This document shows positions 1 through 8,056 of a DNA stretch of 64,000 bases, piece after piece. Below the pieces are notes generated by a model. The model was not told where the DNA came from and searched no databases. It was given only the letters and a program-made list of their open reading frames with translations. The DNA comes from Planctomycetota bacterium. Lineage in GTDB: Bacteria; Planctomycetota; Planctomycetia; Pirellulales; Lacipirellulaceae. Position numbers and translations under genes: made by a program. How positions within the stretch are numbered: the first letter of the stretch is position 1; every line of letters starts with the position of its first letter. Where the stretch lies: assembly GCA_029259945.1 (NCBI GenBank), contig JAJDEF010000022.1, positions 310,001-374,000 of the forward strand, given 5' to 3'.

Positions 1-158
1 AGGGGCGAAGGCACAGACAATTTCTCCTGCGTAGGCACACCGGCGAAGTCCCACTCTCGGGTGGCACTAACTGCTAGCACCACCGGGGCGTCCGGCGTTA
101 GGGTACTCGATTCGACCTGAAAAAATGCAACCAACTTGGCCCGGGCCGTGCGAACCAA
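1..158 (-). CDS. Possible N-terminal part of an unknown gene running off the left edge
   Basis: On the minus strand one frame stays open for 52 codons from about 158 to the window edge. It has a protein-like composition and codons typical of the neighbourhood, including a stretch PDAPVVLAVSATREWDFAG. No ATG is available; the only upstream start candidates are TTG codons near 158 and 134, and neither has a clear ribosome binding site. If real, the gene is transcribed divergently from the membrane protein at 341. The plus strand also has an open frame ending with a stop at 118-120, less convincing in composition. I recognise no family. The call rests only on openness and amino-acid texture. Confidence 0.28.
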   Translation of the reverse strand, partial: MVRTARAKLVAFFQVESSTLTPDAPVVLAVSATREWDFAGVPTQEKLSVPSP

Positions 159-340
159 ATCAGCCCCGCAGTCTACCCTCTACCTCGAAAATCGTCAATC
201 GGCACCCAAGCAGGGGGGCAAAATTCGCTCTAGGGACTATTCCGCCCATTTGATAGCCTCCGGCAGTGCCATTAGGCCCTATTTCACAAGAGGAGCGGCC
301 ACTCCAGGCTGCCTCAGAAAAATCCATTCGGAGCTTCGCT

Positions 341-1498
341 ATGCATAACGACCTTCCTTCAACCCAACATGTTTTAGAAGGGCGCGAGCTGATCGATTAT
401 CTGATCGAAAAAACCTCGAGCACCGCCAATGCCGAACTCCTTCGCCGCGAAGACCGTCGCAATCGACGCACCGCTGCTTTTCTCTCCATTCTCGCATTCA
501 TCGGCATCGGTGCCGTTGTCGGAGCCATCAAGCTTTTCGTCCAGCAAGAAATTGCCAGTGCCGAATCTGCCATCGTCGAAAAAGTCAAAACGGCCGTCAG
601 CCAAGACCTGCACCTCCGGCTCAATGATTTCGAAAAAGAGGCGCTCGCCACGACACACAATCAAGTCAACGAACAGGTCGGCCAAGTCCGTACTATGCTC
701 GAACAATACAAAGACTACCAAGAATTTTTAGCACTCTCTGAAATCATCAAAGCAAAAGTCAACGACGACAAATTCCCCGAACAGCAACTCGAATCCGCGC
801 TTGGCTTAATCGACCAGCTCGCCCCGGCAGAAAGCATCACGCTCCAGGCCAACTTTCTTGAAGCCGTCGAAGTGGTGATCGACCTACTTGTGCGTACAGA
901 TCGAAATTCAGAAATCGATCAACTCGAACAAGCCCTGAGTAACGTTTTGGTCACCGACAGCAGCATCTCACTCGACTTGGCCGATCACTACGGCCAGATC
1001 ATTATTTCTTCACCCTACCCAGTCGAAGATCTCAAGCACGAATTCGAAGCGTTGTCTCGCTATGCCCAATCTTCACGCGAACTCAAATACCCCGAGAAAG
1101 CGCTGATGTGGGAGCTGTTTGTCGCTTACAAGCGCAACGAATACCGTCGTACCCCCACCACCGACAGCATGGTCGAAATGGTTCAAGACCTGAACGGCCC
1201 AGACACTCGCAATTTCTGTTACCACATTTTTCTCAACTCGCATCCGCTGCACTGGATGAGCAACCCCGACCAAGAAGGCCGCGAGCTAGCCCGACTAGTC
1301 ACCAAACTACTCGAAGAATATCCCAGCCTACGCCAAACGGTCGAAGCCCAAATTGCAACGCCCGAGCTGCGCCCCTCGATCGAAAATCTTATCGCAAGAA
1401 AAACAAGACGCTTAGCACGACTCGAACCGGCGACGCCCGAAGAACCCCAAGCAGAAACCGCCGCGGCACCCAACAGCGATAACACGCTAAGGCGATAG
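341..1498 (+). CDS. Unknown membrane-anchored coiled-coil protein
   Basis: A 385-residue protein of no family I recognise. Residues 1-42 are cytoplasmic-looking and charged (RREDRRNRR just before the membrane). One transmembrane helix follows at about 44-66 (FLSILAFIGIGAVVGAIKLF). About 120 residues of acidic heptad-rich sequence come next, probably coiled coil, then a helical domain and a proline/alanine-rich tail. The start at ATG 341 is preferred over an upstream GTG at 266 because GGAG lies at 330-333 with 7-nt spacing, and the upstream extension has no protein character. The gene converges on the CysQ-like gene across a 96-nt gap. Topology suggests an N-in, single-pass anchor with a large C-terminal domain. 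A structural or sensory role is possible but not shown. Confidence 0.8.
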   Translation: MHNDLPSTQHVLEGRELIDYLIEKTSSTANAELLRREDRRNRRTAAFLSILAFIGIGAVVGAIKLFVQQEIASAESAIVEKVKTAVSQDLHLRLNDFEKEALATTHNQVNEQVGQVRTMLEQYKDYQEFLALSEIIKAKVNDDKFPEQQLESALGLIDQLAPAESITLQANFLEAVEVVIDLLVRTDRNSEIDQLEQALSNVLVTDSSISLDLADHYGQIIISSPYPVEDLKHEFEALSRYAQSSRELKYPEKALMWELFVAYKRNEYRRTPTTDSMVEMVQDLNGPDTRNFCYHIFLNSHPLHWMSNPDQEGRELARLVTKLLEEYPSLRQTVEAQIATPELRPSIENLIARKTRRLARLEPATPEEPQAETAAAPNSDNTLRR

Positions 1499-1510
1499 AA
1501 AAACACATAG

Positions 1511-1529
1511 CCCGGCCATCCTGGCCGGG
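1511..1529. repeat. GC-rich hairpin between convergent genes
   Basis: CCCGGCCA and its exact complement are separated by 3 nt, between the stops of two convergent genes. There is no following T-run on either strand, so it is not a classical intrinsic terminator. It may still act as a bidirectional transcription barrier, or belong to the palindromic intergenic repeats common in this window. Confidence 0.5.
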
Positions 1530-1594
1530 AATATCGGTCGGTGGTGAGTTAATAACGATGGTGGTCTTGAGTCCGACCGACTGAGTAGCGGTTC

Positions 1595-2593
1595 TCAAGC
1601 ACCAATCTGCTTAAGCCCAGCCAGCACCGCGTCGTGCAATCGCCCATTGGTCGCCAACACGCCACGGTTCGTCGCCAGAGTTCGCCCATGGGAAAAATCA
1701 AGCGGCTTGCCGTCCAGGTCACTCACACGGCCACCCGCTTCTTCGACCACGATTGACCCCGCCGCCTGATCCCATATCTTCTCGCGGTAGTCCAACCGTG
1801 ACGGCGACAACAATCGCAAATTCACGTCGCCCCCGCCAGCAGCCAACACCGAATACTTCGCCTGGCTATCCATCGGCACCGGATCGGCAGTCACCCCTAA
1901 AGCTTCAGCCAACGCACCGATCCCACCCATGTTGGTGTGCGCTTTCTCGACCGAACGCAACAATCGGGCCTCGGCCACGGCATCACACTCAGAGACCGAC
2001 AACGGTTGCCACTCGGCTTGCTCATCATTTAGCGAGCAGACAAACGTGCCATTCGTTCGTCGTGCCACCAAAAGCGAACCTGCCCCTCCTTTTTTAGGTT
2101 GCACCCCGTCGACCAGTTCTGGGCAGCCCAACGCACCTACCCGAACCACGCCCTCGCGAATGTATGCCAGTGCAACCGCATATTGATCGCCGCGTAAGAA
2201 TCCCTTGGTCCCATCCACGGGATCGAGCGTCCAAAAATTATCGGTTGGTTCCCCTGCCCCCCGGTCGATCCAAGTGCAAACATCGTCGGCAGTCGCCTCA
2301 GGAATACACTCCCGCACAAACTTGACAATCTGCTCAAGCGTTTTGCTGCCCTCGTCGGTACGCAACGCCTCAGAGCTTTCTTCGCCCACGAAACCCATCT
2401 CCGGAAACGCCTCTGCAAGTCGTTTACCAATTAAAGCCTGAGCAGCAAAGTCGGCCACCGTCACCGGCGACTTGTCATCCTTAGCCAACGCATCAACCGC
2501 CATCTCCTTCTGCACACGCCGAACCAATTGAGCTGCCTCGCGAACCGCAGCCACAGCAAAACGAACCTTCGAACAATCGATGGGACAAGACAT
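1595..2593 (-). CDS. cysQ: 3'(2'),5'-bisphosphate nucleotidase, CysQ/Hal2-like (inositol monophosphatase superfamily)
   Basis: A 332-residue member of the lithium-sensitive phosphatase superfamily. The metal-binding signatures are visible: GEES around residues 70-73, DPVDGTKGF at 124-132 and WDQAAGSIVVEEAGG near the C-terminus. The motif SPVTVADF near residue 46 and the TKGFLRG form point to the Hal2/CysQ branch, which removes the 3' phosphate of PAP/PAPS, rather than inositol monophosphatase proper. Length fits Hal2 (about 330-350). The likely role is clearing PAP formed in sulfate activation or sulfotransfer. The start is ATG 2593. The gene lies just downstream of tRNA-Gln on the same strand. 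Substrate is inferred from family; inositol-1-phosphate cannot be excluded. Confidence 0.85.
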   Translation of the reverse strand: MSCPIDCSKVRFAVAAVREAAQLVRRVQKEMAVDALAKDDKSPVTVADFAAQALIGKRLAEAFPEMGFVGEESSEALRTDEGSKTLEQIVKFVRECIPEATADDVCTWIDRGAGEPTDNFWTLDPVDGTKGFLRGDQYAVALAYIREGVVRVGALGCPELVDGVQPKKGGAGSLLVARRTNGTFVCSLNDEQAEWQPLSVSECDAVAEARLLRSVEKAHTNMGGIGALAEALGVTADPVPMDSQAKYSVLAAGGGDVNLRLLSPSRLDYREKIWDQAAGSIVVEEAGGRVSDLDGKPLDFSHGRTLATNRGVLATNGRLHDAVLAGLKQIGA

Positions 2594-2661
2594 CTTGGGT
2601 ACCTACAAAACAGGGAAAGCCCAGAGATGACAATCCCTAGGCCTTGGGAGAACAGAAAAAC

Positions 2662-2731
2662 TACCCCGCCAGGACTTGAACCTGGAATGAGGGAATCAAA
2701 ATCCCTAGTGTTACCAATTACACTACGGGGT
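2662..2731 (-). tRNA. tRNA-Gln (anticodon TTG)
   Basis: Read on the minus strand, the 7-bp acceptor stem ACCCCGT pairs with GCGGGGT (one G-T pair). The D arm contains ATTGGTAACA. The anticodon stem AGGGA/TCCCT encloses the loop TTTTGAT with anticodon TTG. The T arm is CCAGG-TTCAAGT-CCTGG, and the discriminator base is A. The 3' CCA is not encoded. It lies 68 nt upstream of the CysQ-like gene. Confidence 0.95.
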
Positions 2732-2838
2732 AAGAGATAGTTTCTCAGCGGCACACACCACGTCAGGTAATCTACGTGAATTAGTGCGCCGCGAAAAGTG
2801 CTATGCACCGCAGCATCTCTTTCTTCGTCTTTTTACGC

Positions 2839-3501
2839 CTACGTTTCTCGTAGTCGATTTGCCAAGGCGAAGGTCACTTGCTCCAACTCACGGGCTAGGT
2901 CAACCCCTACCTTACATACCCCCTCAGGCACCGTGACCGTCACCGGGGCAAAGTTGACAATCCCGCCAACTCCAGCCGCAACCAACTGGTCGGTCACCGC
3001 CTGAGCCTCCGCCGCCGGCACTGCAACCACGCCTAGCTCAATCTGCTGAGTCGACATCACCTCGGCCAAACTCTCGAGGGCGTGGATCTCGACTCCCTCG
3101 ATTTTCGACCCGATTTTCGACGAATCGGCATCAAACGCCGCCACCAGCCGAAATCCCTGCTGATGAAAGCCTCGATATCCCAGCAGGGCACGTCCCAGGT
3201 TACCGACGCCAACCAGGGCCACTCGCCACTCACGGTCGGTTCCCAAGATCTTCCGAATCGCTTCCACCAATTCATCACAACGGTAGCCGACCCCCGGATG
3301 CCCAAACTGGCCGAAATGAGCCAAATCTTTCCTCACCTGGGCGTCGGTAAAACCTAGCCTTCGCCCCAATTGGCTACTGCTGGTCGTTTCGTTGCCATCC
3401 GCCATCTGATGCCGTAATTCACGGAGATAGAGGCTCAGTCGGTGGACAACCGCAGGCGGTACCGACGTTGGATCGGGTGGTGGGGGATTCGTAGGACTCA
3501 T
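2839..3501 (-). CDS. rex: Redox-sensing transcriptional repressor Rex
   Basis: Rex represses fermentative and respiratory genes by binding DNA as a dimer and releases it when NADH replaces NAD+. An N-terminal winged helix (LYLRELRHQM, then SSSQLGRRLGFTDAQVRKDL with the Rex-typical QVRKDLAHFG) precedes a Rossmann domain with GVGNLGRALLGY. The C-terminal domain-swap helix (DLARELEQVTFALANRL) is present. The start is taken at ATG 3501, giving 220 residues, the normal length. An in-frame TTG at 3564 would add 21 residues with no family counterpart. Rex in the same window as a globin-coupled regulator and a hemerythrin fits a bacterium that meets changing oxygen levels. Confidence 0.95.
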   Translation of the reverse strand: MSPTNPPPPDPTSVPPAVVHRLSLYLRELRHQMADGNETTSSSQLGRRLGFTDAQVRKDLAHFGQFGHPGVGYRCDELVEAIRKILGTDREWRVALVGVGNLGRALLGYRGFHQQGFRLVAAFDADSSKIGSKIEGVEIHALESLAEVMSTQQIELGVVAVPAAEAQAVTDQLVAAGVGGIVNFAPVTVTVPEGVCKVGVDLARELEQVTFALANRLRET

Positions 3502-3967
3502 GCCGGCGACAGTCTGCGGGGCGTCAAAGGAATTGAAATAACGGGCTGAAGCGCTAGGCACCAATCTAGCAGCTATTCCATTCTACCAGCAAGCCAAACC
3601 GCCCATGCAGCACTCTCGATCTTCAATCGCAGCAACACTTTGCGGCAATCCTTGCTGCCCACCCAATTTGCAAGCCAACCCCCATCCGCAATCTGGCTGT
3701 CCTCTACGCAAGCCCTATCACACACCAGTCAGCCTGACTGCTATTTTCCCTTCAATTGCGACGAACCCCAGACACCTTGCCGGTAGGGCAAATTGCATCG
3801 ATTCGATGGTAGCGGATAGGTATAGCAAGTCGAGTGCGCAATGTAGGAAATCAGCGGCATCTAGCTAAGGGAGAGTGCTTGCATCGGTCGAATTGACCTA
3901 CTAATGGGATCCATCCCATTTTGACCAGGCCACTTAGATTCCCCAGTGTATTCGAAGGAGAGAAGCC
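3502..3967. other. Intergenic region between rex and the YTV gene
   Basis: About 470 nt between divergent genes. It should carry both promoters, but I see no convincing -35/-10 pair, no operator palindrome and no coding frame with good codon use. AAGGAG at 3955-3960 is the ribosome binding site of the YTV gene. Confidence 0.5.
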
Positions 3968-5137
3968 ATGAGAGCAAAGTCTGTGGTACAGGCTCTCGCA
4001 ATAATCGCCTTAACAATGCTGCCATCGGCAGCATGGGCAGGTTATTTCGGAGCTGCACGCTACAACGCGTGTCAACCTTGCTGCCACCAGCAATGTCACA
4101 CCGTGATGAAAACGGTTCGTTGCGTGAAGTGGGAACGTCAGCAGTTCACTCGCTGCCGCACGGTCTACGATCGTGTCTGCGAAGAACGTGTGATCAACGT
4201 CACCCGCTACGTCCGCGAACAACGTCAAAAAGAGGTCTGCTACACCGTCTGTAAGCCGGTTTGGGAGACCAAGACGCGCACCTACACCGTCTGCAAACCC
4301 GTTTGGGAAACTAAGTCGCGTCAAGTGTGCTACACGGTTTGCAAACCGGTTTGGGAAACCAAGACGCGTACTTACACCGTATGTAAGCCCGTCTGGGAAA
4401 CCCGCCAACGCAAAGTGTGCTACACCGTCTGCAAGCCGGTTTGGGAAACCAAAACTCGTACTTACACCGTGTGCAAGCCCGTTTGGGAAACTAAGCAGCG
4501 ACAAATTTGCTACACCGTCTGCAAGCCAGTCTGGGAAACCAAGACGCGCTCATACACCGTGTGCAAACCTGTTTGGGAAACTCGACAGCGCGAAGTCAAC
4601 TACACGGTTCGCAAGCGAGTCCCCTACACCCGGACGATCCAAGTTCGTGGCGGCCACTGGGAAACCAGAACCTACGAAGTCGCTCGCCAAGTATGCACCA
4701 AAACCGTTCGGGAGCCCGGACAATTGGTGTGGGATCCCAGCCGATGCAAGTGTGTTTACCAACCTGGTTGCTGCAAGACCCTTTCTTGCCAGGGACCACC
4801 TCGCACCTGCTGCAAGCGTGTTTGGGTTCCGACTTGCGAAACTCGCGAAATCCAATGCTGCAAAACGGTTTGCGAACCTCGTACTCGTACGGTTTGCTAC
4901 AAAGTCTGTCGCATGGTCCCCGAGACCAAGACTTGTTGCTACAAGGTCTGCCACATGGTGCCCGAAAAGCGAACCAAAACTGTGTGTTACTCGGTTTGCG
5001 TTCCGGTATGCGAGCAGAAGACCATCAAGTGCACCAAGTGTGTCGCTCGGAAAGTTCCGTACACCGTCACACGTTGCGTACGACGCGTCGTCTGCAAAAA
5101 AGTACCTGTATGCGTCTGCTGCCCTCGCTGCAACTAG
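3968..5137 (+). CDS. Secreted cysteine-rich YTV-repeat protein (planctomycete cell-wall type)
   Basis: A 389-residue exported protein with a clear signal peptide (residues 1-25, ending AAWA). Residues about 75-215 hold near-identical units of the type VCYTVCKPVWETK followed by TRTYTVCKPVWETK. Ten YTV triplets occur in total, four pairs of them regularly alternating. The C-terminal half switches to CK/CE/VPETK motifs and ends in a CxCC cluster. Cysteine content is very high. The YTV domain is a planctomycete family reported in cell-wall fractions, so a disulfide-crosslinked envelope component is likely; that role is inferred from family. AAGGAG 7 nt before the ATG is one of the strongest ribosome binding sites here, suggesting high expression. 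The gene stands alone and is followed by a strong terminator. Confidence 0.9.
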   Translation: MRAKSVVQALAIIALTMLPSAAWAGYFGAARYNACQPCCHQQCHTVMKTVRCVKWERQQFTRCRTVYDRVCEERVINVTRYVREQRQKEVCYTVCKPVWETKTRTYTVCKPVWETKSRQVCYTVCKPVWETKTRTYTVCKPVWETRQRKVCYTVCKPVWETKTRTYTVCKPVWETKQRQICYTVCKPVWETKTRSYTVCKPVWETRQREVNYTVRKRVPYTRTIQVRGGHWETRTYEVARQVCTKTVREPGQLVWDPSRCKCVYQPGCCKTLSCQGPPRTCCKRVWVPTCETREIQCCKTVCEPRTRTVCYKVCRMVPETKTCCYKVCHMVPEKRTKTVCYSVCVPVCEQKTIKCTKCVARKVPYTVTRCVRRVVCKKVPVCVCCPRCN

Positions 5138-5204
5138 GGTCGGTTAAGACGAAGTAGTAGGCCCTCCCTTCGCGGGGAAAGGCCTGGTCAAAAAGAAGAT
5201 GTAC

Positions 5205-5248
5205 ACGGCGGCCCGATTCACACCCAGTGAGTCGGGTCGCCGTTTTTT
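5205..5248 (+). terminator. Intrinsic terminator of the YTV gene
   Basis: A 17-bp stem (5205-5221 with 5227-5243, only two wobble pairs) has a 5-nt loop and is followed by T6. It lies 68 nt after the YTV stop. A smaller hairpin at about 5158-5188 (AGGCC...GGCCT) precedes it. Confidence 0.92.
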
Positions 5249-5336
5249 CATGCGCCTTAGTTCGCTAGTGCGATTTCAGCCCGTGACTCTGCCGAAGGCA
5301 CCGAATGACAAAAGGGCACCTGGGGGCCTGTAAAGC

Positions 5337-5456
5337 TTTTTGTGTCAGCTAGCAGAGAGCCAAGAGCGGAGTGCAAAGAGCCAGAGGGACCCCCCCCTTT
5401 TTTTTCTGACTCTTAGCTCTTTGCTTTCCGCTCTCAGCCCCGGCTAACACAAAATT
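5337..5456. repeat. Long imperfect inverted repeat with GCTTTCCGCTCT core
   Basis: Two arms of about 50 nt. The left begins TTTTGTGTCAGC and includes GAGCGGAGTGCAAAGAGC; the right includes GCTCTTTGCTTTCCGCTC and ends GCTAACACAAAA. They face each other around a C8T8 centre. The right-arm core recurs at 15574-15600 (GCTCTTGGCTTTCCGCTCTG), so this is a dispersed family rather than a local hairpin. The 390-nt gap 5138-5527 holds no gene. Confidence 0.7.
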
Positions 5457-5527
5457 TCTTATAGACCCCACCTAGGGCGACCGCAGCCATTGTCAGACGG
5501 GTTTTATTCCGATAGGTTCCACGCACG

Positions 5528-6394
5528 ATGAAACCCTCGACCGACCATCTGCCGGAGTGGAAGCAGGACGAGCTGCGGCGCATTGTCGGCGTGATCCTCG
5601 CGGCGAGCGACGACATTGCGATGGTCATCCTCTACGGCTCCTACGCCCGTGGTGACTATCGAGAACCGGGCGATCTGGTAGCCGACCGCAAGTCGGGCCA
5701 CGTTTCCGACTACGACATTCTCGCGGTGACCGGCGAGGGCCAGACTGCCTACGACACGGTCCTTTGGGAGGATGTTGCCCTGGAGTGCCGCCGTCTGGGC
5801 CTCAGCGCCCTGGTGCGAATCATCGCGCACGACGTCGAGTTCGTGAACAACCGCTTGGCCGAAGGGCAGTTTTTCTTCAAAGACATCTACCGCGATGGCT
5901 GCCTGATACATGATTCAGGCCAGTTCACGCTCGCCAAAGAAAAACGTTTGTCGACCGAAGAGAGACTACGCATTGCGCAGGAACATTTTCACCATTGGCA
6001 TGAAAGGGCGCAGAGATTCTACCGATATTATGAAGTAGGTTTTGCAGACAAAGACTTCAAGGGAGCCGCTTTTCAACTTCACCAATCGGCTGAAGCAGCC
6101 TACAAGACGATTTTGTTGGTGCTGACCAACTATTGCCCACACGAACACTATCTGGGCGTACTGGGGCTGATGGCCCAGGAACACGACGCCCGACTCGTCG
6201 ACATCTTTCCTCAAAACAGCGAGGCAGAACAGGAATTGTTCAAACGGTTCGACTACGCCTACATCGGCGCCCGTTACGACCCCAAATACGAAATCTCCGC
6301 CAAGGAGTTGAGCATTCTTTGCCACGGCGTGGAAAACCTCATGGGCCTGACGGAAGCAATCTCCAAGGAATACCTAGCCCACCTCGGTGGATGA
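5528..6394 (+). CDS. Nucleotidyltransferase (MNT)-HEPN fusion protein
   Basis: A 288-residue protein joining two domains usually encoded as separate antitoxin and toxin genes. Residues 25-130 form a minimal nucleotidyltransferase with YGSYARGD (36-43) and the acidic pair DYD (61-63). Between them is an unusually long insert (residues 44-60). Residues 145-280 form a HEPN domain ending in FDYAYIGARYDPKYEIS. The R-x4-6-H ribonuclease signature of active HEPN toxins is not evident, so RNase activity is doubtful. The first 400 nt are richer in GC codons (CTC, GCG, ATC) than the HEPN half, so the two halves may differ in origin. The start is ATG 5528 with no good Shine-Dalgarno. It is a solitary gene flanked by palindromic repeats. 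A fused toxin-antitoxin or a sacsin-type MNT-HEPN protein are both possible. Confidence 0.8.
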   Translation: MKPSTDHLPEWKQDELRRIVGVILAASDDIAMVILYGSYARGDYREPGDLVADRKSGHVSDYDILAVTGEGQTAYDTVLWEDVALECRRLGLSALVRIIAHDVEFVNNRLAEGQFFFKDIYRDGCLIHDSGQFTLAKEKRLSTEERLRIAQEHFHHWHERAQRFYRYYEVGFADKDFKGAAFQLHQSAEAAYKTILLVLTNYCPHEHYLGVLGLMAQEHDARLVDIFPQNSEAEQELFKRFDYAYIGARYDPKYEISAKELSILCHGVENLMGLTEAISKEYLAHLGG

Positions 6395-6403
6395 GCAAGT
6401 GGA

Positions 6404-6500
6404 ACCCCGTTGGGGTACAGATGTTGGTGTAACCATGCCCCAGGGTAGGTCGCCACGGCGACCAACCCTGGGCTATGGTGTAAAACCCCTTCGGGGTAGG
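6404..6500. repeat. Nested palindromic (REP-like) element
   Basis: The inner inverted repeat is 6432-6454 with 6457-6479 (arms ACCATGCCCCAGGGTAGGTCGCC against GGCGACCAACCCTGGGCTATGGT, few mismatches). It is framed by small GGGG-loop hairpins (CCCCGTTGGGG at 6405 and CCCCTTCGGGG near 6486). It fills the gap between the MNT-HEPN gene and the convergent CPBP protease gene. Confidence 0.75.
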
Positions 6501-6517
6501 TCGTAGTCTTGGCTCAA

Positions 6518-6555
6518 AAGATCAACAATCTTAAATCTCACATCAAACATCCCTT
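6518..6555. repeat. Dispersed repeat, copy 1 (GATCAACAATC...CATCAAACATCCC)
   Basis: About 36 nt here matches 33774-33811 with only a few differences (GATCAACAATC, TAAATC, CACATCAAACATCCC). The distal part overlaps the 3' end of the CPBP gene. It is a dispersed, low-complexity, A/C-rich repeat of unknown role. Confidence 0.55.
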
Positions 6556-7113
6556 CCCCACTTTCCGCTGCACTACAACCAACGCCACAAAATCATAGAC
6601 CCCGTGGGCAACCATCGGTGCGACCAAATCACCATACGCAAGTGCCAACCAACCAAAATATCCACCCACCACGGTCGCAATCAAAAAATAGGTGGGCGAC
6701 ATCGCATGCACCAGACCAAACAATAAACTCACAATCACCACCGCCAGTGCCGCTGGCGTGTACTGACTCAACCACGGCTGCAACGCTCCGCGAAACAGCA
6801 CCTCTTCGCCCACGCCTGCCGACGCGCTAATCACCGCCAGCTCAAAATAATTGCTACGAGCAAAAAGCTCCCGTACCAACGATTCGATCTGCTGGCGCAT
6901 CTCCACCACTGGCGCCCAGCGACTCCGCATCAGCACGACCAGCAGCAACAGCATCGGTACGCATGCCACCACACCACGCAGCACGGCCCCCTGCGAGATG
7001 TCCAATTGCGATCGCAACTCGACGCCCCCCATCCAGGCCAGCGCAACCCCCAAAAAACCAAGCCCACACTCAAAAAGCGTCGCCGTAAAAAAAATCCGCG
7101 TCTTCGGGTCCAT
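6538..7113 (-). CDS. CPBP-family intramembrane metalloprotease
   Basis: A 191-residue, very hydrophobic protein of the CAAX-protease/bacteriocin-processing (Abi) family. The family motifs are complete: EEVLFRG (Glu103, Glu104, Arg108), FGLVHA with His136, and HGVYDF with His170 and Asp174, which together form the metal-dependent site in the membrane. Several transmembrane helices are visible (about 10-30, 44-62, 121-138, 143-160). Bacterial members process prenylated or peptide substrates or take part in signalling; the substrate here is unknown. The start is ATG 7113. It is transcribed divergently from the secreted protein at 7362. Confidence 0.88.
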   Translation of the reverse strand: MDPKTRIFFTATLFECGLGFLGVALAWMGGVELRSQLDISQGAVLRGVVACVPMLLLLVVLMRSRWAPVVEMRQQIESLVRELFARSNYFELAVISASAGVGEEVLFRGALQPWLSQYTPAALAVVIVSLLFGLVHAMSPTYFLIATVVGGYFGWLALAYGDLVAPMVAHGVYDFVALVVVQRKVGKGCLM

Positions 7114-7361
7114 TCCACACCTGTGTGGTCCAAATGATTACTGATGGTTTCATTCTATCACGACGACACCAAGCAAGTAGGTCGGGACAAGCATTTCGCT
7201 AAAGTGTCCAACGACGTCCCAGAAATTCCTGCACTCGCCCTAGGATCAACTCGTGACATGACTACTAGTGCTCTCTCACCTCGTTACAATGGGAGAGCTA
7301 TAAGCATAGAAGTGAAAACCGGGCGGCCCAATCTCCCGCCACTTTCTTCGGAGACCGCAGG

Positions 7362-8006
7362 ATGAAATCTCTCTTTGCCGGCCGCTATCTACTACTATCA
7401 ACCTTGGCCGTTTTTTCCGTTGCCGCCGGTCGTTGTGAGGGACAGACGCGGACGACCGTCCAACTGCCAACTTTCCATCGCTTTGGCACCACGACCACCG
7501 TGCTCGTACCAGATCAAGGCTCGGTCTATCTGGGGGGAGTCTCTCGCTCGCGTCAGGGGCAGAATGATTTCGGAATACCGCTGAGCAGAGGACTGCCGGG
7601 CGGCGGCAATCGGGGCCTTAGTCATGCCTCGTCCGCCGGGGGGCTTTCCGTGGGCGTCACCATCATCGACCATCAAGAAATCGATCGGGCTCTTTTGGCC
7701 GAAGCCGCGCGCCGACGTGGCGAATCGTTCGACGTACTAGGTCGACCCATTAGCAACCCGCCAGAGCCCCATCGATTCGAAAGAGCCGCTACCCACAACC
7801 GGCAACACACAACCCATCACAAAGCAACGGCTGAAACCTATCTGCGTCGGGCCCGACAGGCCGAAGCCGATGGTCAGCCACACCACGCCAAAATCTTCTA
7901 CCAACGAGTCGCAAAACATGGCAACCCATCGCTCCAACAACTCGCCAAAACTCGACTAACCCACCTCGAAGCGATCATCAGCCCCACCCAAACGACAACG
8001 CCTTAA
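7362..8006 (+). CDS. Unknown small secreted protein
   Basis: A 214-residue protein with a signal peptide (MKSLFAGRYLLLSTLAVFSVAAG), a glycine/serine-rich middle and a C-terminal helical segment. The C-terminal part (AETYLRRARQAEADGQPHHAKIFYQ...) resembles one or two TPR-like helices; I see no catalytic motif. GGAG at 7350-7353 is spaced 8 nt from the ATG. A TTACAAT that could be a -10 box lies at about 7284-7290. It may be an envelope protein particular to planctomycetes. Confidence 0.75.
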   Translation: MKSLFAGRYLLLSTLAVFSVAAGRCEGQTRTTVQLPTFHRFGTTTTVLVPDQGSVYLGGVSRSRQGQNDFGIPLSRGLPGGGNRGLSHASSAGGLSVGVTIIDHQEIDRALLAEAARRRGESFDVLGRPISNPPEPHRFERAATHNRQHTTHHKATAETYLRRARQAEADGQPHHAKIFYQRVAKHGNPSLQQLAKTRLTHLEAIISPTQTTTP

Positions 8007-8056
8007 CAGCATGCCCAGTCGTTGTGCCGTTGTGGTCCATTTTGGTAGTAGGTTAG

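Noticed and set aside
4010..4954. Long minus-strand frames opposite the YTV gene
   Set aside because: They arise from the repeat periodicity of the YTV gene and have repetitive, unlikely sequences.
6220..6300. R-x4-6-H ribonuclease motif in the HEPN half
   Set aside because: ARYDPKYEIS has the Arg but no His at the proper distance, so active RNase is not claimed.
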